A program made the translations under genes and the position numbers. 64,000 nucleotides of DNA from assembly GCA_013176395.1 (NCBI GenBank), contig JABMLP010000013.1, positions 1,488,001 through 1,552,000 of the forward strand, read 5' to 3'. Position 1 is the first letter of the stretch. Every line of letters begins with the position of its first letter. The notes under the pieces are model-generated. The model was not told where the DNA came from. It ran no database searches and worked only from the letters and a program-made list of their open reading frames with translations. This document shows positions 22,345-33,900 of this stretch, one piece after another. The DNA comes from Venturia oleaginea. Its lineage: Eukaryota > Ascomycota > Dothideomycetes > Venturiales > Venturiaceae.

Positions 22345-22677
22345 TCAGTTTATTCCGTTATGAGGGTTTGTTCCGTTATGAGAGGTTGTTCTGCGGTGGG
22401 AAGATCGATTATTAAGCCAGACCACGATCCAAACGATCCATGTCATGCTAAATGCGACTAGTGTGAAAGCAGCTAAGGTCTTTCGACTTCCGCGCTCGTA
22501 GGTCAGTCCAGATTCTGATGCTTTTGATTAGCAGACCACCTCCTAGTTAAGGGGACGTGATGGAGACATACCGAGTTCATTGAGTCGCTTGTTGTCAGTC
22601 GCTTTGGCCTTGGCATTGACGGGTACTGGTGCCTGGGTATCGTCCTCCAACTTGTAGACTGGCGGTGGCTTGTCCAT
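22345..22677 (-). CDS. Small single-pass membrane protein, hypothetical
   Basis: Two exons (22677..22572 and 22520..22345) give 93 residues. The 51-nt intron has a GTATGT donor and an AAAAG acceptor, and an Ala codon spans the join. Residues 1-35 are hydrophilic (MDKPPPVYKLEDDTQAPVP...). Exon 2 holds one clear membrane helix (TLAAFTLVAFSMTWIVWIV plus VWL) preceded by a basic stretch YERGRSKT-like in character (read as YERGSRKT). The C-terminus contains two short repeats, SHNGTNP and PHNGIN, encoded by a duplicated 12-bp sequence TTCCGTTATGAG on the plus strand. I do not recognise the family. An upstream in-frame ATG exists at 22809, but the one at 22677 gives the compact protein. Confidence 0.6.
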
Positions 22678-22888
22678 GTTGTTGTGCGGGTGCTTGAGAA
22701 AGGTGAATGTGATGTTTTGGCTGAAATGAGCTGAAAAGTGGTGTTTTGGTGAAGAATGTTGATCAGATGGAGGGATGACTTCGGTCGAAGTCTTATGTAC
22801 CGGGAACATGGGGGAGGAGCAGATGTCCCCTTGTCAGGTGCGAGGCACCTTCCAGCAATGGACTCTCAACATCAATCTGTTCACATTC

Positions 22889-22955
22889 AGATCGACATGA
22901 ATACATTTCTGGCAATTTTTATGTCGAAAATTGCCAGAAATCTATCGACATATAC
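22889..22955. repeat. Short palindromic element, copy D (best hairpin)
   Basis: TTTCTGGCAATTTTT on the left faces AAAATTGCCAGAAA on the right across a loop of about 7 bases (ATGTCG). Outside the arms both sides carry TCGACAT-like sequence. It is the best-preserved palindrome of the family. Confidence 0.65.
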
Positions 22956-23466
22956 CTCGAGTGACAGGTCTGTTCTTTCATTAGCAAAGCGATGTTGTGT
23001 ACCAGATTTAGGCGGATCGCTAGGTGCAGCACTTCCTGCAGTTCTTAGGTCTTGGCGTTCAGCCTCGCCATTGTTAACCATCAATGCGTTGTTGTATTGT
23101 TGTATATTCCGAAAAAGTTTCTGAAAATCTGATCCAAAGGTAGCAGCTAGGACGACGAAGAGACCCGCATACTCCTCATCAACTCATCGTCAAGCCTCCG
23201 AAATTTAGCCATGCATTGCGCTCCTGGACCGACAATAATCAGGATAGTTCACCAACCAATGGTGAGCCGAGCCATAGAAGTCCTTGCAGCAGTAAGTTAT
23301 ACAGAATCAGCAGTCAGTACACAAGAGATATGGGATGAACGAAGCAATAAGAGAGGACAAGACTAACCCATGAGAATAACCCTCGCTTGGATATATCATG
23401 CCTGTACGGCTGGGGGTGCGATCATAACCATCACTGGTAACTTCCGAGTCATGAACTGTATGTATA

Positions 23467-23736
23467 TCAGCCTAGTATGCGGTATCTTTGACGCAATTGG
23501 AAGACAAACGATTTCAAGGTGATCTGACCCGTCTCTTCTTGGGTGAATGGTACGTTTGGGTCTTTGTGGAATTCAGCGGAGGCGTAGGTGAGGAGGCAGA
23601 AGAGGTCGGCCGTGAAAGGGGTGAGGAATTCATCGTGGAGAGTATGAGGAGGAAAATCTTGGTTGAGGATAAAGGTAGGAAGAAAACAGACGGCAAAGAG
23701 ACGTACTTTTTTTAGGGTGAATAGTTTGCCTGCCAT
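23467..23736 (-). CDS. Possible small hypothetical protein
   Basis: An ATG at 23736 opens 89 codons starting MAGKLFTLKK, followed by a hydrophobic stretch (LFAVCFLPTFIL). A GTACGT donor sits directly after LKK, so the true product may be spliced; one candidate acceptor leads to a different frame rich in Ser and Pro ending PKKRRVRSP. I cannot choose between these, and the region may be noncoding. Confidence 0.22.
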   Translation of the reverse strand: MAGKLFTLKKVRLFAVCFLPTFILNQDFPPHTLHDEFLTPFTADLFCLLTYASAEFHKDPNVPFTQEETGQITLKSFVFQLRQRYRILG

Positions 23737-24118
23737 TTTCGAGTACCGTAAGCTTGATTTGTCTTCAAAGCGATTTTTTATTGCCGACCATATCATTCAA
23801 TATGTTTCCGCATTGCAACTCGCGGTAGCTTTTACCTTCCAAGTACCCGCCGCTTGGACGCGTTCCTCGAGAGTCAACTCAAAGCGGCGAGTATCCTTTT
23901 ACTCTTCATCACGCACAAAAACTTCGATAACTTTTGCCTTTTTTTGAGTTCCAAGATCCTCTCACCGCGCGGTGGATATGCGCACATATCTACCACTCTC
24001 ATGTAGATCTCCTCATCTCTCACTTAGAACCACCAACCACCGTCCCAATCATCCCCAAAAAATTCTTTGTCCCATTCTCCTTTTTTTCCCCACCCCGTTT
24101 TCTTCTCCTTCTACCTCT

Positions 24119-24368
24119 TCAAACACAGAAACACACACGCCCTATAATGATCCAGACCAAAATATAAGCAACAATAGCAATCAACAGATTGGTAGGCAAC
24201 CCCTTCACCGCTTTCGCCCCAGCTTTGGTTCCCTTCGCGAGAGGAGAAGTAGTCATGTTGCCTTTTGCTGCTGATGAGGCCGCCGATGTGATTTTGGCGG
24301 ATGTGGCGAGGGTTGTTGGTGTGAAGGGAGAGGAGGGCGAGGAGGAAGAGCGTATCCATTGTGAACAT
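24119..24368 (-). pseudogene. Possible frame-broken small secreted/membrane protein
   Basis: An ATG at 24368 starts MFTMDTLFLLALLSL, a convincing signal peptide or anchor, but that frame then becomes unlike protein. The neighbouring frame, from about 24320, reads ATSAKITSAASSAAKGN and then GLPTNLLIAIVAYILVWIII, a clear membrane helix, up to the stop at 24119. There is no GT-AG pair between them, so a frameshift or sequencing error is suspected. The second frame is open upstream to 24553 with its own ATG, so a single-frame protein of 144 residues is the alternative. Family unknown. Confidence 0.35.
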
Positions 24369-25606
24369 GGTATATGAGAATACGAGTGGCGTGGTAAACT
24401 CGGTGATTTCTGTTGTTGGAAATCAGCTTTGTTATCGCCTTCATTTACAATCAAGTTGATATCGATTTCTGGCATCTGTTTTAATGAGACTAGAAATTCT
24501 CCGGTATTGATTGCAAGTTCTGAGTGATGAAGAATCGTCAAGTGGCGACCCAACCTTGAGCGCTTCCTGCCAAAGAGTGTCCTCTCCTCCCTTCAAGATG
24601 GCGAAAGGATGTGTATTCGCGTTTCAATAAGATAAGAATAAATCAAAGTGTTCATGTTTTGGCGAGTGTAAGGAACACCCGAAAGGTTAAATGAAGGAAT
24701 CCAGGCACTTGCAATCAAACTTCAAACTTTACGGCGATCGAATGACTATTGACCGATGCAGCCACGATATGACTCCTGAAAAAGAGCGGCAGAAGCCGCA
24801 GGATGGCGTTGAATGGTCGGAACCGCAGGCTTTTCTGGAAGATGAGTACGGAAGTTTCCGATCGTATAACAGTCAGACTTTTGATATGAGAGATTACCAG
24901 CTGGGTCATGGCCCTGCTGTGCGGTTATGTGGAGATATGAGCAACATGAAGGAGGCTCAAGGAGCAGTGTGCAGCTGAGTTTATGTCCCACGTGCGAAAC
25001 ACCAAGTTGAAGATGAGTCATATTCTTACAATAGTGTTGCAGATAGCATTGACTGATTCTGGCAGTTTCGGGAGAGGAACGGACAACATTTCAAAAAGTA
25101 AGACGACCCTGTTAATGTTCTGAACAGTTCCGCTGTGTAAGGAGTGGTACGCAGCCTACTGTCAGTATTGCTTGGATGCCACGTCGGACCTGGCAGGAAA
25201 TCTGCCCGATCTCGATACAATAAGTCGCTTTTCGAACGCAACTTTCATGGATTCGAAGTGAGTTGATAGAACTGCTGTAGCATGCAAGGTGGGATTCCGA
25301 AGGTTTAGATGGACATGAACAAAGCATCATTGAATACTGGGAAGTGGTGAAGAGAATATCAAATTGCTGTTTTCCGAGTTGGAATGGAATCATATCTGCA
25401 CAGTCCCCGACCTGCCGACCATGGTTGTTGTGCCTCGCGCCGTCGCAAGAGACCCAGCCATGGCTCAAGAATTAGAAATTATCTTTGACTCCTCAATGCC
25501 CCGAGCTCACCTCCGGTCGTTTCCAAGAACCTGAAGATGTCAGCTGTGATGATGAGAGATGCGCGCAGGGATCAGCACATACGGTTCCCGTGCTGCCTTG
25601 ACCGCA
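24369..25606. other. Gene-poor region
   Basis: About 1.2 kb. A plus-strand ORF at 24691..24978 (95 codons, ATG start, polar product) is the only candidate. It resembles nothing I know and I leave it uncalled. Confidence 0.35.
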
Positions 25607-25996
25607 TCAATGAGTGGGAGGTTGATAGTAGCTGTCTGCAGCGCCACCCTGAGTAGCTGGGGCACCAGCTGAAGGAGGTCCAGACTGGAAAGCTTGCTGA
25701 TGTGGTGGAGGATATTGGCTTTGTGGTTGATAGGTCGTATCCTGTTGCTGATGGTCGGCTACCATGGGTACGCTCTCGCCCTTGGCTAGTTTCTTCTTCT
25801 GCATTCTCTTGTAAACAAGGAAGGCGATGAGGCAGACAATGATTATTATGATGATAATGATAACGATAGCGGCGATGACACCTGGAGAGATCTTCTTCTT
25901 TTTCTTGGTGGCCTTCTTTGCTGCTCGGGCGACCAGAGGTGATGCGTTGGCGAGAGAGAGGAGGGACAAGCCTATGAGGAGCGCTTGATCGATCAT
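25607..25996 (-). CDS. Small single-pass membrane protein with signal peptide and proline/glutamine-rich tail
   Basis: A single-exon gene of 129 residues from the ATG at 25996. Residues 1-20 (MIDQALLIGLSLLSLANASP) form a signal peptide. A short Lys-rich stretch (KKATKKKKKISPG) precedes an Ile-rich membrane helix (VIAAIVIIIIIIIIVCLIAF). A basic stop-transfer signal (KRMQKKKLAKG) and a polar tail rich in Pro, Gln, Ser and Tyr follow. The predicted topology is type I, with a tiny external domain and a cytosolic tail. The layout recalls fungal wall-stress-sensor-like or small surface membrane proteins, but the external domain is too short for a known sensor. I do not recognise the family. An ATG 11 codons upstream would hide the signal peptide. 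Confidence 0.6.
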   Translation of the reverse strand: MIDQALLIGLSLLSLANASPLVARAAKKATKKKKKISPGVIAAIVIIIIIIIIVCLIAFLVYKRMQKKKLAKGESVPMVADHQQQDTTYQPQSQYPPPHQQAFQSGPPSAGAPATQGGAADSYYQPPTH

Positions 25997-28474
25997 GTTG
26001 TTGTTTGTGTCAGGGAGAACTGGATGCACAAGATATCGAAGTTGCAGAGGGCGAAATTAGGTTAAATTGGCAGGTCATGCACAGGCGAGGAAAATCAAGC
26101 TATTAGACAGCGAACGGTTGCCGTCGTGTTGCAAACAGGCGTCAGAGGATCATGGGGCTGGGCAGCCTGATAGGTCACTCAAAGGCTCCCTGCATCTGGC
26201 TGTCCACCATTCCGTTATCCTCGTGGCGGTGCACTGATGGCAGACTTCCCATATCCATGAAGAGAACGACTGGCATTTCGAGTTTACAAGCTGCGTATAG
26301 CACCGAGGCTAATTATAGTTGTAGCTCATTTCATTCCTTGCACTCGAAAATACCTGTTTTGTTTTGATTGCATTCCCCTTGAAGAACGGCCGCGTCCAGG
26401 TCTTGTCAGCAATCAAAAGACCTGTCACCTGTGCGACTCCAGTGCCCTGGAAACAAGGAACTCCGAATTGCTTCTTCCACTTCGGTATCGAACCATCTTC
26501 TGAAAGATGTGACCACCACCGCCACGATTAGTATCAATCTCCACTCGTGACCACAACATCGAGACCATCTTCCATGTTATTATCCCATATTGCCTCTTTC
26601 AACTCTAGTCCCTTGGTGCCTGGCTCATTTTGTGTTTGTTTTGGTGAAGGCAGACCATCACGTTCTCGATGGCTCAAACTGGAACGTGACGGATCACCGG
26701 TATGTGTCTGGAAACTGTGAAAGTAAAATCTCATCCTGCTGCATTCTCAATGAAGAAGGTAGGTGTCTTGAATCTCCGAGCAAGAGTTCTCAGTAGGCTT
26801 TACGAGATTCCCCATGTAATCTAGACTCGCACTATCCGCTCACAAGCTGTGGCGGTAAGAAGGGCTGCTATTTTGATACGCCGAGTTGCTGTGTAAGAGC
26901 GATGTCTTTGTCCCTTCTGTTGTTAACGCTCGCTAAACCGTGGGAGTCGTATGGTATTGACACGCGAGATTCAGCCCATATTCAGCGAGTCAACGATGGA
27001 TCAAACGCGATGGTTGTGAACCCTCTATTCAGCAGCAGTCTGTGAAAATAACAGGTAGACTTTGATTGAGCTGCAAAGTCGATTGCGCAGCAACGGGGAC
27101 TGTATATGAGATGCATTAGTTTGATGTCCAATGGAAATGGCTTTGGAAGTAACTACCATGTAGTTGATATAAGCGGCCTCACAAGACAATTCTTGGGAGT
27201 GTAAAGCTTAAATCGCTTAGTAGTCTTGTTCTACTCGATTCGGCCCTCATGTCTTCCGTCCGACTGATTCATCGTACTGTTCCTGTGGGCAAAATATCCG
27301 CCCGCGGCGCTGTACCAGTACCAAAGTTCTCAATCATGATGCCATGGAAAGCATCGTGGAGCACCGAGGTCAATAGTAAAGCTGTTGGCCATCTGTAATT
27401 CATAGTGACGAAGCTTTTACAAACGAACTGGAAGATACGAGCGATGACAATAACTTGAAGGCGGACGATGATGGCACAAACGACGCGTAGAATTATTTCG
27501 GCTCTCCAAGATTAGTTGTTTGTTCCGAAGGCACATGGTCCGAGATAAGAGTATCTGCTAGTAAATATTCAACCACTGCTCTGGGTTTGGACCGACGACT
27601 GATGGCTGTGCACCTATAAGTCTAGAATCGGTGTATGGAGTACGCGTCCTATGTTGTGCATGCAATGCACGACAGGCAGACGATAGATGTCGGTTACAAA
27701 CGTATCGTGACACATTCCGAACCGACTCTGCATCTTGATCAAACCCTGAACTGAACTTGAGTTAGTGAGAGTTGCGGGAACGTCTGCAGGTGGATGGGGC
27801 CTGCAGTACAGCGGTACTACCACTATCAACGAGTCTCTGTCTGAAACATTGCCCAGGAAGCCGACGAGCATCAGAGGGAGCGTCCTCTGCAGAGACTCAG
27901 AGATTCAGACGGCTGCATTTTCATACATGTTCTATAATAAGACTGGACATTAACGATATGCGTATTTCTGCAGGATGAGTCTGCTAGTCATCCACCCTGA
28001 CAATCGTTGCTCCATGCAGTGTTTATCCCCTGCACTCCAAAACAATCATTTTGATTTGCTCCAGGGCCAAACAATCCAGGAGCAACTTCATTAAACTCGG
28101 CCCACACACAGCATCAACAGAGCCCTCGCACACCAGACACAATCCGCGCTGGACTATAGTAAATCGACAACGATAAACTAAGCAGCAAACCAATATCTTC
28201 CTCAGGTCTTCTGGAAACCACAAAAACAACAATCGCCCTCCGTGCACAGTGGCGCTATCCCTTAACATCAACATCCCTCGTCATTACCAGGGTGTGGCCG
28301 TGGCCTTCCAACTTCTCTTACAGATCCTCCCACTCCCAGGCAAGAACATCAACCGCATTGAAAACCACACATCTACATTCACTGTCAATTCCCATCGCGA
28401 TACCACCCCAATTGCTCTCCCTTCAACCTTCTACAACCGCCAACCTGTCGACGAGAGTACACACCGTGCCGGCC
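25997..28474. other. Gene desert upstream of KNR4
   Basis: About 2.5 kb. A cysteine-rich open stretch near 26590..26900 is discussed as a finding. The last 200 bases are CT-rich and look like the promoter and 5' leader of KNR4. Confidence 0.4.
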
Positions 28475-30164
28475 ATGGCACCCTCGTGAGTTGCCCGGGA
28501 ATATACACGCCAATTTGGCCAGTATCATACTGACTTCTCGCCCTAGCATCACCGATACCTGGCGGACCTTCTGGCATTCGATGACCTCAAACGACCGTCA
28601 CGCATCGCACGACTCTCCCTACCGAACCGGCCAACATGTTCCTCTTCCTCAGAGCCGCCATGCTCCTCTCACCTCGGTGGCTACGTCCGCAGCAGAGTCC
28701 CGCCATGATGTGAGCGAGATGGCGCAGCAGTCGAATGGCCCAGTCAACGGCTTTGCATCCCCTGTCCGAGCCATGTCGCCAAACTCCCCTTATTCACCGG
28801 GAATGCGATCTGAGCTCCGACGACAGTCCAAAGATCCGGGCTCTGCCCGCAGCTCAGTAGACAAGCAGCCTGCCACAGAAATACAAATGCAGAGCTTCAG
28901 TGATGGCCTGCCTCCTCCGCCGCCAGTCACGCACTCATGGAAGCGTATCGACCGCTGGGCGGAAGAAAACTACGAGGAGCTCCGTGACAACCTCTGCGAA
29001 GGCGCAACAACCAACGATATCAACGATCTGGAACACGAGCTTGACTGTACACTGCCAGTCGAAGTACGAGAATCAATTGGAGTTCACGATGGACAGGAAC
29101 ACGGTGGTCGCCCGACTGGAATCATTTTCGGCTGCATGTTGCTAGATTGTGAAGAGATTGTCGAGGAGTGGAAAAATTGGCGTATTGTGAATGAAGAATA
29201 TTTGGCAGGTCGCCCGGACAGCTTTCAAACCCCACAAATCCCTGTTAAAGCATTTGCTGGGCCGTCCTCCTCAACAAGTACCGTTATCCCGGAAGCCACA
29301 AAGCAAAACAACAACCCATTATGGCGCAATGACCTCCTTGAAAAGCAGCAATCCCAACCACCCAACGCGGTCCAGAAGGCTTACGCACATCCAGCCTGGA
29401 TTCCTCTCGCTCGTGACTGGGGAGGAAATCTTATTGCTGTTGATCTTGCACCAGGTCCAGCCGGTACGTGGGGTCAGATTATCATCTTTGGCCGTGACTA
29501 CGATACCAAATTCGTCATCGCCCGCTCATGGGCCTCATTTTTGGCTACTGTTGCCGATGACTTGGGCAGCGGTGACAAGGTCATTGTTGAGGAGGAGAGC
29601 GGTGAACTCAGGTTCAAGTGTTTCAAGGACCACGATCCACCTTATCTGGAGATCCTTCGCTGGAGATGTGACCAAAAGTATGGACGCAGGCCTTCTAGCA
29701 TCACAGGAATGCCGAAGAAACGCAGCAGTGGTTTGAGGATCAACGCAAACGTGGGAGGATTCGACAAAGACGCTTCTCCATACGGTAGCCCCACTTCGGT
29801 CCCATCGGAACGTGGCCGTTCACCTCAGCGATTTGTCGGAAGCGCAGGAAAAGCCCCGGCTGCCGCAAGTCCTCTTCGTCCCATGGTTTCAAGCCCGCTT
29901 GCTCGGGTTGCGGAAGAAGGACCAAAACCGCTGAAGCTACACACCGATGCTGAAGCTTTGATCAAGACTACATCACGCACAGCAGGCACGGACAGGTTGG
30001 TGTCAGTCGAGTCGCCCAGGCCAAGCGGTGACTTCGGTCCAGGGACCCCAGTTCTTGCAAATGCCACGAACCAGCAGAAACTATCAGAAACTGCAGACGG
30101 CAAGACCAATGGCGCCAAACTGGCTGACAGTGGAATCGGGGAAATGAAGACGGTCGAGATATAA
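28475..30164 (+). CDS. KNR4: Cell wall assembly regulator Knr4/Smi1
   Basis: Two exons (28475..28485 and 28547..30164) encode 542 residues. The first exon is only 11 nt (M-A-P plus two bases). Joining it across the 61-nt intron (GTGAGT donor, CCCTAG acceptor) gives MAPSITDTWRTFWHSMTS, the N-terminus expected for Knr4. The SMI1/KNR4 domain (about residues 130-390) includes HSWKRIDRWAEENYEELRD, VHDGQEHGGRPTGIIFG, HPAWIPLARDWGGNLIAVD and IIIFGRDYDTKFVIARSWA. A long disordered C-terminal tail with many Ser-Pro sites follows. In yeast Knr4 binds the Slt2 MAP kinase and links cell-wall integrity and calcineurin signalling to polarised growth. The uncorrected frame begins at a different ATG inside the intron (28491), which is not used in this model. 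Confidence 0.92.
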
Positions 30165-30940
30165 ACAAGGTCGCTGGTTTCGACAAGTTCTAATGTCATT
30201 CTGAACGCGAAAACGAATTGTCGCTCTTCTGTCTAGCATTTTCCGGCGTTTATATCCAAGTGAATCCAGATGGATGGGAAACATCACGGTAATATTGTGT
30301 TTGTATATACATTCCAAGACGGATAGCCTTGCCTATTGTTTGAGGGAGTCATGGCGATCAGCTCGAGTAGACTGATAGTCACTGGAGAGACTTTGCAAAC
30401 ACGGTCCAGGTTGTCGTTGAATTGCTCTTTTTCTTTTCTAGCACACGGGGTTCGACGTGGGTGAAGTACCATACGTCGGTGGATCCTCATCCTTAGCTTA
30501 CAGGTGGCGTTCCTGGGCTTGCTGACGGAGGTTCTGTATTTTGTACCAATATGGTTGCTTGAATCCGTGTACGATTAGACTTTGCAGATTTGGACCATAG
30601 CAGAATCAATGATCGTACTCAGTACTGTGTAAAGTGGGCGCACCCCTGACCGTCAATCCTACCCTTCTAGGAGGCATCTCGGTCACAGCCCAAGCAGTGA
30701 ATAACCCAAGCCATTCCTCAAGTCAAGGCGGCCCTCTCGTTCCCTGCCCTCGATTCACAAATATAGCTGTCTCGACACGTGATGTGAACCAAGCTCCTGC
30801 AGTGAGAGCTCGCTCACTCGTAGTCGGTCGCAAACGTAGGAATTGACATTGAAACACGAGCAGCGAATCCACCATGCCGCCATGACCGATGATAGCCTTG
30901 TCACACACCTTCTGCACTCACATAGCTGAGAACAACAAAA
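30165..30940. other. Intergenic, no supported gene
   Basis: About 780 bases between KNR4 and SEC8, both on the plus strand. It holds a 3' untranslated region and the SEC8 promoter. Confidence 0.4.
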
Positions 30941-33900
30941 ATGTCTCGGTACACGGACCAAAATCGAGGTGCAGGAGGAGGAGGATATGGACAAGGAGCT
31001 CAGAACCCATACTCAAATGGCTATGAGAATTCCGGAACAAACCCATACGGCGACAATTCCTACGGCGCACGTCCACTACCTAGGGGTCCAGCTTCTCCCT
31101 CTGAAAGCAACAATGGACCACCTATACCGAGTCGAACTCGCGAACGAAGACAGGGCAGATTTGGGCAACCGACACCTCCGACTGGAGGCGCCTTTCCAAG
31201 ATCGCGGGAAAATCTAATTGAGGAGGATCGACCACAAGTGAAGCGCCCTACAAGTCTTGAGCGCTCAGTTGGGAAACGAAGAAGTGATGGTACTCCATGG
31301 AGTCAACGAAGTCCAACGCGCAGGCAGCACACCGGGAATGGAACTACCCAAATCGAACAAGTCATCTTCGGCATACAAAGAGATTGGGAGTTCATGACGG
31401 ACGAGAAGTGCGTCCCTGTAGAAATTGCGCTGAAGCTCATGGATGGGAGTACTCTGGGTCTCGAGGAACGATATGAACAGTTTCAGGATATACACGAGCA
31501 ACTACAAACTGCCTTGAAGGCTATTGTGAATGAGCATCACCAAGGTTTCAACAGTTCTATTGGTACTTTCCATAGTATCCAGCTGAGTATAAAGTCCAGT
31601 CAGGACAGGTTGAGGGGACTCAGGGACTCGCTTGTGGAGGCCAAGATGAGTCTGGCGACCACGAAGCCAGAGCTCAAAGGACTGGCGACGAGCAGTCAGG
31701 GCTATGATGCCATGCTGAAGGTTTTGGGCTCGATGTAAGTCGCGCATATGCTCAAGCTGTGTTCATACGCTAATCCACGGCATAGAGAACATCTTCAAGG
31801 CATACCTGAGAAGCTGGAAGCTCGCATATCAGAGAAACGATTCTTGAGTGCCGTCGAACTGCTGCAGGACGCGTTGAACACCATGCGCAATTCTGACATG
31901 GATGAGATTGGCGCGTTGAGTGATCTGCGAGTGTACCTTAGCAACCAAGAACATGTATGTTCATTGCCTTTGATCTTTGCTTCCAATTTTGCGCGAAGAG
32001 TCCTGACCTCTGTTACAGTCTTTGACCGACATTCTCGTCGAGGAACTCCATAATCACCTCTACCTAAAATCACCATATTGCGAGAATAGATGGAAGCCAT
32101 ACGCCCCACAGCACCTGAAAGCCAATGGAGTGGACGTGAAGGAGCCTATATTCGATGCGAAAGGAAGGGCGCTATTTCATTTCTTGGACAAACTAGATAC
32201 ATCGAGTGCAATGCAGGACGATCCGAACCGAAACCCTGAGGCAGACACCTTCGCGTACATCCATCTACTCCTGGAGTCATTAAACGGCCTTGGGCGACTT
32301 GAAGTTGCAGTCAACACGATTACAGAACGCTTGCCAACGGAGATGTTCAAGGTGGTTGAGAAATGCAGCAACGAGGTTGATCAGAGGCATCCAAGTACTT
32401 TACGGGGTTCCAAAGATGGTCGAGACGTACTTGATGGCACGAATAGCGCTAGAAACACTGTCTTAAATGACTTGCTTGGCGCACTCTATGCTCGATTTGA
32501 AGCTATTGCCGAGGGTCATCGTGTGGTACACGAAGTCATTGGCGGCATCTTGAAGCGCGAAGGACTGCGGACTTCCTCGTTGACGGGAGGGTTCAGGGAG
32601 TTATGGAAACTCTACCAAAGCGAAATCAAGTCGTTACTACACGACTACCTAGCTGCTGATGGGAACATGGCATTTGGGCGGGGCCAAAGCAATGACCGTG
32701 GAATTGGCGTCTTCTCCCGCCAGCCACGAGACAAGACGAAGAAGATGTTCAAACTCACTGATATGGATAGTAAGTCTTCGGATCTCACGACCGAGCGAGA
32801 AGATCTTGAAGGGATTCTCAAGTCTTCCGTGCCTGGACTTGTATCAGAGCCAAAACGGACCGAAGCCACAATTCAAGCGATTAGCAACGCTGCCATTGAT
32901 GGCAGTGCCACAGGCCATAAACTCCTGGTCGAGCCTAGCGTCTTCAACATGGGTATACTACTCCCACCGTCACTAACCTTTCTTCAACGGCTCAAGGAAG
33001 TCGTCCCTCAGACATCAGATATAGCTCTCAGTACGCTGACCTCCTTTCTTGATGACTTCCTCATCAATGTCTTCCTACCACAGCTCGAAGAAACTCTCAC
33101 AGAACTCTGTGCTCAAACTTTTGCTCAAAATGATGCTTTCCAACAGGACTCGCAATGGGCCAGTCATTCGAAGAAGCCGATCTTCAAGGGCACCCACACA
33201 TTCTTCACCCTCATCGCAGCATTCTGTCGGATGCTTGATAATTTGCCGCATGATCAGGCCTTCAGTCAATTGATCATCAGCCAAATGATCGCATACTACG
33301 AAAAATGCCATATCTGGCTTCAAACTACAATCGCCCGTCCCCATCCACACCCAGTCAGTGGAAAGAAGCTGAAGATGTCTGCGACAATGACAGAAGAGGG
33401 TCCGATTAAAGATGCAGTTGTTGGCCTCAATCACGCAAACGAAGAAGGCAAAGAAACACTCATCCAACAAGAAACTGATCTCCTCATCAAATCAGCATCA
33501 GAATTCCCCATCCAGGAAGTCGACCTCCTCGTCGATCGGCGAAATATCGCTCTGCTATGTTCTCTTGCAACGAGTATGAGGTGGCTTGGTATCAAGATCA
33601 AGGGCATGCGACATATCTCCAATCTAGCAATTGACTCGAGTAAGAGGGAAAGCAATGTCAAGAGTCAGAGGAGGTGGACATTGATCACTAACGCGGACAA
33701 GAGTGTTGAAGATGGACGGATCTATCTGCCGTTGAACAACGAGAGTGCGGTCGAATTTGATGGCATTGTAGAGAGTTTTGGACAGCTCGGGGAAAGTGTG
33801 ATTCGACTCTTGCACGTGGAGATACGAAACCACGTTACCTTCTACCTCGGAAAGAGTATGCAGAGGAGTTTCCTCCTACCAAACGAGGTTCACGAGGTAG

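Larger units (their letters stand above)
22678..24118. other. Gene-poor region
   Basis: About 1.4 kb. It contains palindromic element D and a weak minus-strand ORF listed separately. Otherwise no supported gene. Confidence 0.4.
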
